The notes beneath the pieces are model-generated. The model was not told where the DNA came from, did no database searches, and saw only the letters and a list, made by a program, of their open reading frames with translations. DNA of 64,000 nt, from contig VDFB02193867.1 of assembly GCA_007258455.2 (NCBI GenBank), forward strand, positions 564,428,809 to 564,492,808, written 5' to 3'. This document shows, one piece after another, positions 48,515 to 60,662 of the stretch. The position numbers were made by a program, and so were the translations under genes. Source of the DNA: Sequoia sempervirens. Taxonomy: Eukaryota > Streptophyta > Pinopsida > Cupressales > Cupressaceae. Positions within the stretch are counted from its first letter, which is position 1. The number at the start of each line of letters is the position of its first letter.

Positions 48515-48848
48515 TTTCCTAATTTCAAAAAAAAGTGACCACTTAAGTCCCCTTTTTGGGAACCATCTTGGTGCACTTACCCATCTCCAATTAGATTATA
48601 GGTGCTTTTAATTTATCATAACATACTCAATCACAAATTTTGTATCTAAGGGAAGCTAAAATTAGTTTTAATTAGATTACATAGAACATGTTAAATCATG
48701 GAGACATTCATTAAATGATCTTAAATAGATTATTTAATTAATCACATTGTCATTTAACATTCAACTCATAAACATAAGTGATAAACACCAAATGCTCATA
48801 TATATGCATGTGATTGGTAGCAGTATTTTAGGAGATGGTGGTGTGCGA
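48515..48848. other. Sequence after the Tat 3' LTR, with PBS-like stretch
   Basis: TTTTTGGGAACCATCTTGG at about 48553 resembles the primer-binding region after the 5' LTR fragment (19825-19848), with roughly 38 extra bases in between. No gene. Confidence 0.4.
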
Positions 48849-50650
48849 TCATGATTGTGATCTATTGCATGTAACAAGAGAAAAATTTAAGCTTTGTATC
48901 TGTCCAAGGGCCTCTTGATGCTCTCCTACTATGCACTCTCTCTCTGCCTGCAACCTGGTAACCTTTGACTCTAGTCTCTCGATTTGGGATGACTGTGCCT
49001 CTAGGGCAGCGTCAGCTTGGTGGGAACACCTCTTGGCACTCTCATAAGCTACTCACAGTGTGATGTAAGGCTAGAACAACTCTGGATCCTACTCCAAATG
49101 GTTGGAGGAAAATAGGCTAAATCTATGGCCTCCTCATACATTGATGGTGGCACTATCTTTGCAGCCACCTAACGATGAGATCCTAGAGGTCTCTCACAAC
49201 TCCTACAAGATAGAAAACATAAACACTATCAGTACAGATCATGATATATATATATACATAAAATTAATGCATAAGTATAAAAGCATAACAATAACTAAAA
49301 TATCATCACCTAGCTCTTTGGAAGGCTATGAGAAATCAGTCTCATCATGTGTAGGGGGCATGGAAGATGTGCTAGCACCTTTGTGTTTGTGGGTACTAGT
49401 GCCTACTACAAATGTTTCCTATGATCTAGTAACCTGACAAGGAGATGCTGCTAGAGCTTACTCGTGGTCCGCTGGATCCTCTTCTACTATCTCACCACCC
49501 TCACTCAAGGACTACTCCTCCTCATCCTCCTTATCCTAACCATCATAGTCGATATTTTCATCCTCATCATACTCCTCATCAATGACACCTACAAATATGT
49601 CCACAACCTTGTAGTGTGTCTTTGCATCCCTTTCCTCCATCTCATCTACATCATCTGGGAGTTGCCCTGTATCACCTATTAGATCATTTTCCAAGAATAT
49701 GGGGGTCGACCGTGCTACTAACATCATCAACATTGGATACTGGAGGCATGTCATGATTTGAGTACTCAGAGTCATTATAGAGAAAATCCTCAGTAGTGAG
49801 CCGTCTGGAATCATCAAGTCTCTGGGCACTCCACATTGACCTCCTGAAAAGGGATCATGCCCTATGTGCTATATGAATCTGTCCAAACTAGCACATGACA
49901 CAATCATCATAGAAAAGTTGTAAAATGTAGTCATGTATGCCAATCAAGAATCTATCCATCTATAATTGTCTTAACTATCAAGCCTCATATCGCCACCATA
50001 GGATAAGCTAATAAGGTCTCCAAAGGATACCCCAAGGCTGTCAAACATGGAAACCCTATCAGTATGGTACAAGTGATATGCTCCAGGCACCACACCTATA
50101 AAAGTGTATAGTGTACCATGTTTCCCACCTCTTGATATACAAATTTCCTAAGATCATAGTAGAAATGTGCTAGGATATTGTGCCCCCAGGTGTATACTAT
50201 CCTCTGCTCTGCCATCCTATGGATCAGATGTACTAGTCCTCCCTCCAAATATGGTCCCAAGCCATTAGGGATGAGTACAAATGAAACTTTCATCATCATG
50301 ATCCTCACCACCAGTGGGGCCCATGAGTATTGTAGCATTTCTAAATCTATTTGGGGCCTCACCCCCTCACCATGTATTGGTCCATTAAGGTAGAATTGCA
50401 TGTCATATTTAATTTCATGGAAATATTGCTCTGCTAGAAAGTATACTCACTCACCTTGAATAGGAACTCAAAGTATGTGATGTACATCCTCTAATGTGAT
50501 AGGCATCTCTCTGGTGGGAAGATGAAAGGTACATGTATTGGCATTCCACCACTCTACTAAGGCCATAAACATTGGATCATGGTACCTCATTGGGGGCATG
50601 AGGTATGCCCAGTATATACCTATAGCCTACAAATTTTTTGTCTCCTCCAC
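48849..50650 (-). pseudogene. Second, diverged PMD (MAIN-like) pseudogene
   Basis: Reads minus. PMD-type signatures: MPPMRYHDPMFMALVEWWN with TFHLPTREMPITLEDVHHIL (ATG of MALV at 50566; 50470-50615), then a long open piece at 50096-50401 that includes LEGGLVHLIHRMAEQRIVY. An acidic piece (49536-49829) follows. Near the end is a coiled-coil segment containing SSQIERLESKVTRLQAERE (about 48860-49060), stopping with TGA at 48851-48849. Several stops and frame changes break it. It is clearly not a copy of the first PMD pseudogene but has the same domain at the start and a helical tail. It lies antisense to the LTR at 57238-58476. The middle part is weakly supported. Confidence 0.68.
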
Positions 50651-50861
50651 TGAAAGAGTGGGGGCTAGATCTCAGAGAAGACTAATCTACCTACCACCTA
50701 GATGCTAGCACGAATGGGTGGGAACCTATCAAAAAAAGAAAAAATATGTCCTATAAGCATTATAAAATTTTAAGTCTTTACATTGATCAACAATCATAAA
50801 AGTGTACTAAATTTGTTCTAGTGTACTTTCCTAGAGGTCATAGACACTTTAGAACCCTTTT

Positions 50862-50940
50862 GGGACACTTTGCAAAAAAGTGGGACACTTCACGATCAAA
50901 AGGGACACTTTGCGAAAAAGGGGACAATTTGTGAACTTTT
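50862..50940. repeat. GGGACACTTTGCG tandem repeats, period ~20
   Basis: Four units start at 50862, 50882, 50902 and 50921, each beginning GGGACA. They lie just upstream of the second PMD pseudogene's 5' end. Confidence 0.85.
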
Positions 50941-51858
50941 TTCCAAGGCCCTAAATTAACCAAGAAATGTGTAAAAATCATCAAATAAATATGTAAGGAT
51001 AGAGCTAAGGTATAAAAACCAACTCACCTCATGCTAATAATCATCACGTGCAACCTAGTCTCGTAGGACATCTAGTCTCAAAGGCCTGAAATCTTATCAG
51101 TTCAACATTCTCAGTCACTTTTCACCAAACTCATGCTACAAGAAGGTAAATGATAAAATCCTTAGAAAAAACTCTACTTTTTACTCTTATATAAGTTAAA
51201 ACTAAGTTTTTCAAATCAACATAATGGGTGCTAGAGAGCTCCATTTTTTATGTTGTTTGTTGTGTTGGAATTGTGATTCCACTCCAAATATCATCAAATG
51301 TCTATCATTATGTGGTATGGTACTTGGAAATACCCTATGATATGACTTACTCTATTTGATGAGGCTACCTTGATTCCACCTTTTTAAAGCAAGTGAAATC
51401 AAGGGGGGCATACATCTACCCATGAATGTGATTTCTATAATAAAGTTAGATAAGAAGATTTTTGGACAACTAACGAGTTCATGTTGTAGGATGCAGTTCC
51501 TAACGGTGTGGTTTTGTAGGTAGCTACATTGGGTGCTCCATTCTCCCGTATGAGTATCCTTTTATGAAACAAAGTGCACTATTTGGATTCCTTTAACTTA
51601 CATATGCACGTAGAGTCTTATGGGTGCTAAAGTGGGGGCTAGATGTAATGATGGAAATTGACCCCCTTCATGTAGATAGGAAAATTTCTCATTAATATGG
51701 GACCTATTTTAGTACCTTTGCATTAATTACCCCTTTAATTCATCATTTATAGGCCTCTAAGACCCATTATGTCAAATCTCAAGGCTCATTTCACTCAAAA
51801 ATCCCACAAAATTACTTAAAACCCCAAAATTCCCCAAAAACCCTCAAAAACCTTAGGT
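50941..51858. other. No recognisable feature
   Basis: AT-rich sequence without a coding pattern; probably 3' untranslated region of the second Tat-like element. Confidence 0.4.
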
Positions 51859-51892
51859 GGGACTCATTTAGCACCTTGGATGAATGAGTCCC
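51859..51892. repeat. Hairpin GGGACTCATT / AATGAGTCCC
   Basis: Perfect 10 bp inverted repeat with a 14-base loop. Confidence 0.85.
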
Positions 51893-51899
51893 CTTAGGT

Positions 51900-51933
51900 G
51901 GGACCCATTTGCCAAGGGTGGCAAATGAGTCCC
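51900..51933. repeat. Hairpin GGGACCCATTTGCC / GGCAAATGAGTCCC
   Basis: 14 bp arms with one mismatch and a 6-base loop, immediately after the previous hairpin and built from the same motif. Confidence 0.87.
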
Positions 51934-52860
51934 ATTTGGGGCATTTTTCAATTTTAAGTAGGAAATTCACCAATTTAATTCAAAATTTTGGTGGATGTCG
52001 GCCTTTGAGATCTAAATAATGGTCAATTAGGTGTTAATTCCTATAAAATCAAGTTTTCAAGTCATTTTTATCCTCTCTAATCTATTTTGAGCAAGCATTT
52101 TTCAAGAGAAAATTCAAGAGTCAAGTGTAGAGAATATTTCACAAGAGTATTTAAGTTTTGAGAGCAAGCAAAGTTGAAGATTTAGAGCAGCATTAAGGCA
52201 TCTTTATAGGTCTTCAAGCTCACTTTTATTCAATATCTAGCATTGCCAAGTGTTGATCATGGATTTCTATGGTGAATCATGAATAATTCTAGGTTAGGGA
52301 GATGCAACTAGCCATCAAGTCAAGCCTAAGGACTTGTTTTCTAAGTGATTCAATCTTCCATTGTCATTCTAATTTCAACCTAAAGAAGGTTTACACATCA
52401 TTGAGATTCAGTTGAGGTGATTATAGATCTCCTAAAGTGAGTTCTGCATCATTCAAGTTACATTCCTACATCTTGTTCTTGCATGTTAGAATAGGAATGC
52501 ATCATGTTTTAGATTTATTAGTCTTAGACACACTTAAGACTAGGATTTTCATGAACATTTCATTATTTCCATTAAGGTTTGATTACCAAACTAAGGGTTT
52601 GACTGAGGAAAACCCCCCATAAGAAAATCAAGATATATTCTATTTTGTAGATGTTTTCACAAGTTTGGACCTAAAACTCAGTTTGGAAGGAAAAAGTAGG
52701 TGTTGGAGTATAGATTAGAGTTTTCAATTTTTGAAAAGGTGGAGCAAGACTGATTTGCCACAATTGATGAATCAGTCCCACTAATGATGTCTTTCAGATA
52801 TGTTTGCAAGATTCCAGTACCCTTTTTCCTAAAATAGCTTTCTAGGTAGAAATCTAGTCT
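51934..52860. other. No recognisable feature
   Basis: Nothing coding seen. One further relaxed copy of the motif (GATTTGCCACAATTGATGAA followed by TCAGTCCCAC) lies near 52750-52782. Confidence 0.4.
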
Positions 52861-52894
52861 GGGACTGATTCGCCTAGGTTGGAAAATGAGTCCC
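52861..52894. repeat. Hairpin GGGACTGATT / AATGAGTCCC
   Basis: A third inverted pair of the same motif, with one mismatch. Confidence 0.75.
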
Positions 52895-54357
52895 AATTGG
52901 TCAAAAAGTCAAATTCTATAGAGTTTCAAAATTTCTTCCAATCACTCACAAATTCCTAGGTGCACATCATTCACTTCATTACCTTTTTGTTATATTTTGT
53001 TGACAATTTTAAGTCATTTTGTAGATCATAACACCCAATTAGGGTTTTGCATTTCATTGTCTTTTTGAAGTTTAAACTTGGTGGTGAACCCCTTAATAGA
53101 TCATCTTTAACCCCTAGGACAACTCTTATCAAGATCTATTTCTCCATTGCAAAGAGATCTCAAGGGTTACCCTTGAATGAAATTGGAAAGGTGTGTGTGG
53201 GTATGCTCTATGTCCTAAACCATATGCTAGCATCTCCCTAACCACTTTTTCACCATTTCACAATTAAAATAAAATTTCTTGAAAGAATCAGATATAGGAT
53301 GCTCAATTAAAAGAAAATTCCTTTAAAGAAACAAATATAGGATGCTACTATCTTATACATGCATGGTTTGACATTTTTCAAGGAGTGTTGATTATATTCC
53401 AAATTCAAGGAGATTGATAACATTAGTTTTGATCCACTAAAGCTTTGGGTGGTTGACTCTTAGAATAGAAAGGTTTGGTAGACTCCTCTTGAAAAATACA
53501 TATGCATATGGGAAACTTTGCTTCATGAGAAAAATAGATTGAGACAAGATCTTTACCTAAACTCCTACATTAGGCATTAAGACATTATTTAAGAATAGAG
53601 TTCATAGAAGATACTCCCAGATGACTCTATGCTTTCATAATAAGGCAATGTATGGATTGAGATATCCCTTCATTAAATAAAATTGAGAATTTTTATAAAA
53701 ATAATAATAATGGAATAAAGGTAAAGCTATAGTAGATGCATAAAATATCTTAAACATTTGGCAGGTTAAAATATTTTAACACAGGGATTCATAAAAACCA
53801 AATCAAAATAAATAAAAAAGAGGTCGATAGACTAAATATTAAGTAAGAACGAAATATAAGGCATTGAAAGTCTCTCTAATGTTACTATTAAGTAGATAGT
53901 AATTCTAATAAATGATTTGATGAAAAAAAATCTAATTTAAATCTATCAAATAGAGATCACTTACATTGTGATATCAATTGTAGGAAGGTCCAAGTATTCT
54001 ATTTATGCTAACAATATGACCAGCTATAATTCATGCCCACTTTAAGGTATACAAAAATTCATTCATATCTAAATTATTTTTTAAAGGTTTCACTAAAGTC
54101 ATAGTATGAACTTATCTCAAGCTAGTTATCTAATTTGGAATTCATAGAGCTATGAATTATTTTGTGTATCAAAGAGTAACTTAGAAGGTTGGGGCAGACA
54201 TAGTGGTTAAGGGAGAGACACAATAGAGGATTGGATGATTAGGGAAAGATCCATGAAATGCTACAGTAGATTTCAATACATTGATACAAGTTCTTAAGTT
54301 TGCAAAGGAAAGGAATTTAAGGAGAAAAAAGCCTTCCTGCATTCATCCTAGTTTCTC
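52895..54357. other. No recognisable feature
   Basis: AT-rich sequence without genes. Its right end continues, across the nested element, into the polypurine tract at 57219. Confidence 0.4.
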
Positions 54358-54362
54358 AAGGT
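54358..54362. other. Target site duplication AAGGT, left
   Basis: AAGGT, repeated exactly at 57205-57209. Confidence 0.9.
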
Positions 54363-54941
54363 TCTAGGATACATGGGAGGAGTAGATATAAAAATAGAAA
54401 TGACATTAAACATCATGAAATTGACATTGAAATTTATATTGATCAAAATAAACTCTTACAAGACTATCTTTGAGCTTTGACTCATTCACAATGACAACCT
54501 TCTATAGACTCAACAATTTAACAGACTTGTACAACTCACAATTTACAACTAGTTTCAGATCTCTCACATATAGGTGGTTTCAAATCACCACAAACTAATA
54601 GAAAGGTTGTTGTAGATGACCACAAACTAATAGAAAACTCTACAAAGTTGGACTCCAAAAGTGTGAGTAACAAAATACAAATTTAAATATTATATAGAAA
54701 TCTATGCATCAATGGAGAGAGAGAGAGAGAAAACATAAAATAATACTTCCTAAATCACCCACAAAGCATGTGAAATCTGCTAATGAGATAGATGATAGGT
54801 TGGAGGAGTAAATGCAAATCCATTCAAATCCATCAAAAATTTTACCTTCAATGCTTCTCACTAATACTGGGATTGATTGTTGATATGGAGGATATAGATG
54901 TGACTTGAATGGCTGGGTAGTTGGGATTATAATCTCCAACA
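54363..54941 (-). mobile_element. 3' LTR of non-autonomous LTR element
   Basis: 579 bp, closely similar to 56662-57204. It contains a (GA)n run and an extra internal duplication of ACCACAAACTAATAGAAA that accounts for its greater length. Confidence 0.9.
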
Positions 54942-56647
54942 CTTCTCCTTAATCATAGCTATGAAATCTGATTTCTTTCTTTTGCCTTTTCACTAATGCT
55001 TCGATAGATCTACAATCTTCAACTTCTAGGAATCAAACCTAGGAAATCCCATTTTTTTGTTGGGATACTCTACCCATGAGCTCTGGCACACTTGGTTACT
55101 AGTCCATTGTAGGTTCAAGTGTGAGACAATTTTTTTTCTTCAAATCCTCCCATAGAGTAACACTATTGGTGCTTGGGGATCCTATATTAAACAATTTTTT
55201 GTGACTTCATACATTCTTCACACTAATACATAATGTTGCAAAATTCAATCATATTATTTCCTTAACCATTAACAACTTCCTTCAACTTTTTATAACTTCA
55301 AACAACTCCTATCCTCCTCTAGTCTTTTGATCTCTTTATCAACTCTTCTTAATGTTCTAGAAACTTCAAATTCCTACACATTTTCAAATGTCCTCCTTTG
55401 ATGTTTTGATAATTTAAAACCTCTATTTTTTCTTACTTTGTTCTATCAAAGACTCCTCATCAACATAATATTTCACTTTCTCTCACTCTAGACACTTACC
55501 CAAATTTGAGTTTTTTTGAATCTTCAAGAGACACTATAATTCTCCAAAGATTGTGCTTTTCCTTAACTTCCTATGACAAATTCTTGAAAAAAAAACCTCT
55601 ATATTCTTGTCATAGGAAAAAAAATACAAACTTCTTTAAACGCGCCTTCTTATATTTGACTCTAGCATCATTAAGAAAAAAAAACTAAATAGTTGCTTGA
55701 GAATGCAATTTCAAACTCTTACACAATCATTTGTTGCAATCTCTTTTTGCATGGTGGTCTTCTCTTCAATGGACTAAAACTATGTAAAATTCTTTCTAGC
55801 AGTTGGGCTTTCCCTTCTCTTCATCTTAGGATTCAAGAAAATTCTTGCAAACAACAATCCAACTTCTTAGAATCAGTGGCTTCAACATAAATAGTGGATC
55901 TCTCTTGACATTTTCAACAACCTTTGATTGGGAAAACTTTTCAACTTTTTCCTCCAACAACGACGGTTGTTCTTTGGTGATTTCTTCCACTTTTTCCTTT
56001 GGCAATTGGAACCTTAATCCATCTTAGCAATGGATTGCACTTTCCTTTGGTCACTTCAACTTTCCCATCCCTTAACTATAAATTGTTCAATGTCACTACT
56101 AGCATCTCACCAAGCTTTGCAAGTCCTTTTCTTTGAGTGGCTTATTCTAATCCCATGATCTTCATTTTCAAATGGTAGCCAAAAACTATGGCGATGTCCT
56201 TTTTGACATATTCAAACTCTCTTTGTTTGCACAACAATCTCTCACCTGGGACCTCCTTATCTATATCTTTCGATCTTTAGATCTACGACACTTTCATTCA
56301 CTTGGTCAGCATCTAATTCTTGAAATATATTTTAATAACTTATGCTCTTTCTCTTGTCTTGATCAATTCTCCTCCTTTGATGGTGCAGTATTTAGATGAT
56401 TCTTTAGTTGTTTTGTTGTCTAGCTTTTAGATTTTTCCTTGGCTTTAAACAATTTTGGAAACTTCTCTAATCTACAAATTATTTGACAACCTTTTGCTCA
56501 TGATATCTCCAAGATCTTCTTCCCACTTTTTAGCTTCTTCAAAGCACTTCTAAATAAGTTGTGATCTCCTATTTCAAATCAGCTTCTTCACAAATAGCAG
56601 CAACAACCTCAAAAACTTGAGACTTGCTTCACACAGATTCACCATCG

Positions 56648-56659
56648 GCTCTGATATCA
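56648..56659 (-). other. Primer binding site of non-autonomous element
   Basis: TGATATCAGAGC on the minus strand, one base from the initiator tRNA-Met site TGGTATCAGAGC, two bases from the LTR. Confidence 0.85.
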
Positions 56660-56661
56660 AA

Positions 56662-57204
56662 TGTAGGATACAGGGGAGGTATAAAAATAGAAATGACATT
56701 AAGCATCATGAAATAGACATTGAAATTTATATTGATCAAAATAAACTCTTACAAGACTATCTTTGAGCTTCGCCTCATTCACAATGACAACCTTCTATAG
56801 ACTCAACAATTTAACAACCTTGTACAACTCACAATTTATAGCTAGCTTCAGTTCTCTCACATACAGGTGGTTTTAGATGACCACAAACTAATAGACAACT
56901 CTACACAGTTGGACTCCAAAAGATTGAGCAACAAAATACAGAGTTAAACATTATATAGAAAACTATGCATCGATGGAGAGAGAGAGAGAGCAAACATAAA
57001 ATAATACATCCTAAATCACCTACAAAGAATGTCAAATTTTTTGATGAGATAGATGATAGGTTGGAGGAGTAAATGAAAATCCATTCAAATCCATAAAAAA
57101 ATCTACCTTCAATGCTTCTCATTAATGTTCAGATTGACTGTTGATATACAAAGGATAAAGATGTGACTTGAACAGCTGGGTAGTTGGGATTATAATCTCC
57201 AACA
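56662..57204 (-). mobile_element. 5' LTR of non-autonomous LTR element
   Basis: 543 bp, TGTAGGATA...CTCCAACA on the + strand, that is TGTTGGAG...TATCCTACA in element sense. Confidence 0.9.
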
Positions 57205-57209
57205 AAGGT
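57205..57209. other. Target site duplication AAGGT, right
   Basis: Exact repeat of 54358-54362. Confidence 0.9.
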
Positions 57210-57218
57210 TAGCCAACT

Positions 57219-57236
57219 GAGAAAAAAGAAAGGGAA
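57219..57236 (+). other. Polypurine tract of second Tat-like element
   Basis: An 18-base purine run, GAGAAAAAAGAAAGGGAA, ending one base before TGTAGACACATT. Confidence 0.75.
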
Positions 57237-57237
57237 T

Positions 57238-58476
57238 TGTAGACACATTAGTTCTGCCTAAATCACTTCTTTACTAACTATTTAATTGAATAACCCTTAT
57301 TTAATTAAATTCATCATAATTCATCTTTTAACTAAATAAATCAACTTTATTTGATTAATCATTATCTTCTATTAATTAAATAAATTATTTTGTTTAATTA
57401 ATCCTAATGTTCATCTTTTAATTAAATAAATCCCTTTATTTGATTAAATCATAATCTTCCTTTAATTAAATAAATTAACCTTTATTTGATTAAATCTAAC
57501 ATTATCCATTTTAATTAAATAAATCAAAATTTGTTTAATTAAGTCTAATATTCATATTCCTCCCATTTTGATTTAAATAAATCCAAAAGTCTAAGTCAAA
57601 AAGTCAAATCAAACTAATCTCCATCTAAGTTAATTAAATCCTAATTAACACTAACTCTAATTCATAAAATACTCTAGATCTTGCAATTTGTGCAAGTAAA
57701 TCAATGTAATTGATTTATTAATTCTTTTATTTTCATTCAAAATGGCATCAAGTTGGAACATTCCCTCATTTTGAAATCTCCCTCCTAAAAGGACTTGTCC
57801 TCCAACATGGAATTAAAAGCCTCTTACAAGTCCTTTTTTTTGAGCCAAGTGGCATTAACTCCTCTTCCACATCTCCCTCCACAAGCCAACTTTCAAATTT
57901 CAAATCTCCACCCAATAGCATTTATTTGCACATTCATCAAAATGTGCTCTACCTCTCTCCACTAGCATGCTGACAAGTGGCACATGGTTATTGGTTCATC
58001 TTTAATCCCAAATTCTTTATATCCTTCATTCTTCCATCCTTATTTCCTATAAATGGAGAGCTCTTTTACTAATTTTGGACCCACAATCTTAGGAATTTTC
58101 ATCCATAACTTTATACAAAGTCATTATCTATAGGTTTTGAGAAAATTCATCGAAGTTCATCAAGGTTTTCATAGTTTTTCATCACCATAGCTAGGTTATT
58201 GCAAATTTCATCAAGGAGCGCCATTGATCATCTTCAAAGCTTGCAAGGAATTGGGAAAGGGATATTTTCCACATCAAAATAGCTCCAATTCTCCATGGGA
58301 TTGATGGTTTGAGTATTTGAATAGTATCTAGACTGATTTTACTTTATTTCTTTACCTTATTTCTTTTTCATTATGTTTCAAATGAATCTCATGGGGACTA
58401 CTAGTTTAGATTTGTATAATTGTCTAACATCGTGTTCTTTGTTCGTGTTTGTGCAAGTCTAAATCTATCATTCACA
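57238..58476 (+). mobile_element. LTR of second Tat-like element
   Basis: About 1,239 bp from TGTAGACACA to ATCATTCACA, with a purine tract on the left and TTTTGGCACTAGGAGGG on the right. Five copies of a roughly 47 bp AT-rich unit (TTAATTAAATAAATC plus CTTTATTTGATTAA) fill 57270-57560. TATAAAT at 58048-58054 is a likely promoter. Its architecture resembles 47343-48514 but the sequence is a different family. No second copy is visible in the window, so boundaries rest on internal signals. Confidence 0.65.
58048..58054 (+). promoter_or_regulatory. TATA box in second Tat-like LTR
   Basis: TATAAAT about 810 bp into the LTR, in a CCTATAAATGG context. Confidence 0.5.
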
Positions 58477-58479
58477 TTT

Positions 58480-58497
58480 TGGCACTAGGAGGGTGAA
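58480..58497 (+). other. Candidate primer binding site after second Tat-like LTR
   Basis: TGGCACTAGGAGGGTGAA begins 3 bp after the LTR end. TGGC-starting sites of this kind are common in Ty3/gypsy elements. The tRNA was not identified. Confidence 0.5.
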
Positions 58498-60660
58498 TCT
58501 TGAAGAATTAACACATTTTTGGACTAAAATTCCATTTTTTTTCAAATTTTTGTGTGTCTACAAGAAAGGGCGACACTACAAAGGTCAAACAGTGTTGCTA
58601 TTAGTCCAACATCACTATTTAGCAATGTTGTATGTGCTCCAAATCATGACACTTCTATCATTTTCCTAAGGAACATTATTCCAAACTCCAAATTGTGTTG
58701 CTGGGTAAAACAACAACATAATCATGGTCTTTTTTTCTCCACAGAGCACCGCTGGTTTCACCAGAGTTCCACTAGACCTCTTCAAACTACAATGCCTTTG
58801 CAGATTGCATCTCTGGGGTGGGGTGAAAGTTAACTTTTCAATTTTAATTCAACTTGTGCTTTTTTTATTTTGATCACCTCTAACTTCTAATTGGTTTTTT
58901 AGCTCTTTTTTCTGTAGTTTTTCCAATTGTTGTAGGTTGAGGTGATCAAGAAGGAAAGGAAGAAGAAAAGAAAAGACTTGTTATGGCATTATCATATGAT
59001 TGTATGAACTATTTTTAAACACTTTGGGAGCAATTATAATCCCATTTTAAGGCTTATGTTCTCTTCAAGCTTTTAGGACTCAAATTAAATTTCATTTGGG
59101 TTTTAAAAAGAACAATGAAAGGGATTAAAAAGAACTTTAGGAACTTACTAGAGTTGGTTTTGGGATCTAAAAGTTGAACAAGAAAACTTCATACTTCATC
59201 TTGGTGCTTAAAAAGAATCCATTATTGCTTTCAAAGTTAAAATGAACATGTAATTTTTGTGCTTTGTAATATTTTTACAAAGTAATATCATTTAAAAGGT
59301 GTATGCACTTCTCTCATGCTTCACAGTGATCTTGAGAATAAAAAGTCTTTTGGTGATATTAAGTTGTATAAAATATTGCCTCCATACTTCAATTTGGATT
59401 CTTAAAATTGAACAAAATCTTACTAGTGTGAGTTGAGTATATCGCGTGTGTTTTGTCTTTGTTCACGTAAACAAAGATTGATCAAACTATGGATGTGTTT
59501 GCTCTCTATTGTTTACCTTTAGAGGGGCCTGCCTAAGAGATACATCCAAAATGAGAACTTGAAGGTGACTCCAACCGATTTTTCACTTGGGCTAGTATAC
59601 AAATGGAGAAGACTAAATTGTCAAGTCCTCATGGTATGTAGGCCTTAGCCATATAGTGTCTTTCAGAATGGGGTACTAACTTAAAAAGTATAAGCACCCC
59701 TAGTAGGACTGTGTTGATGGGTGTTTTGCACACTTTCTCAACATAGGCAGTACATAGGTGTACTACCTCTGTTGAAAGGAAATTTCCAACTACAAGCTGC
59801 TAAAAATCTCCCCAAGGTCTCTCGGGTGTCAAGTCATGACTTGCATGGAACTCCTCAGTTGATTTTGATGTGATTTTGCTAGTAATAACAAGGCGAACTC
59901 ACGTAGTTGGATGTGAGGTAGATCTTCAAATCCAAAGCTTCTAAGATGGAGGTCAAGTCTCATTTTTCTATAGGTTCAGACAGTGGTCCAAAACTTTAGT
60001 GTTTCTTCAAGTCTGGATTTACAATGTGCAATGAACCTTAGCATAGGTCACTTAGTAAAAAAAAGGAAAAAAGGGTGGGGGAGAGAGGAAGTTCCTAGAT
60101 CTGTAACTAACTGTGAATAGTAATTATGGAGTTCTTGCAATGGATAGCTTCCTAGAAACAATATTTCATTTAACCAAAAATCTCACAATCTCATGAAATT
60201 TGTGCTATCTTCTAAGGTCTACAAATATTTCACCTTTCATTCACCATGAGCATGCATGAACAAAGATAAAAGTGTGGAGAAGCTTTGAATTTAAGCCCAG
60301 ATTAACTTTACACAACTATCTACTAAACATCTAACAATGGAGGTTGAATCAAGTAACATGTGAAAAACTCAAAAAATGCACCAATTCAATGTATTTTCAT
60401 TATAAATTTCTTTAGCATGTCTTTACAACAACTCAACTCTCCTTTTGCAAATGAGAGGAGACCCCTATTTATAGTGCCCAAAAAGTTAAATGAATGGCCA
60501 AGATTAATTCTCATTGGTTGGCCAAGATTCATTACAAAATAGGGTTTCACCAACCCCTAATATATTACAATTTAAAATTACATTCTTGTCTCCTTCCCTA
60601 TTTTGTCCTTTAGTGATGACACTGTAGCATTTTTTATTTTGCTGATTGCTCTTTTATTGT
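58498..60660. other. Possible leader region, no gene supported
   Basis: Mixed AT-rich sequence. A 93-codon frame at 58552-58833 has no recognisable motif. The rest shows nothing. Confidence 0.4.
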
Positions 60661-60662
60661 AG

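Larger units (their letters stand above)
54363..57204 (-). mobile_element. Non-autonomous LTR retrotransposon, 2.84 kb
   Basis: Minus-strand orientation is fixed by the primer binding site beside the right LTR (TGATATCAGAGC) and the purine tract beside the left LTR (AAGGAGAAG before TGTTGGAG). The 1.72 kb internal region, read on the minus strand, is rich in Lys and Glu codons but has no long frame and no protease, RT or integrase. It must have moved using enzymes from another element, if it was competent at all. Perfect AAGGT duplications flank it. Confidence 0.88.

Noticed and set aside
52437..52622. Short plus-strand frame in the second Tat-like 3' region.
   Set aside because: 61 codons, no motif, no homologous copy in the window to compare.
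55506..56399. Several short plus-strand frames inside the non-autonomous LTR element.
   Set aside because: They run opposite to the element, are short and low in complexity, and have no recognisable motif.
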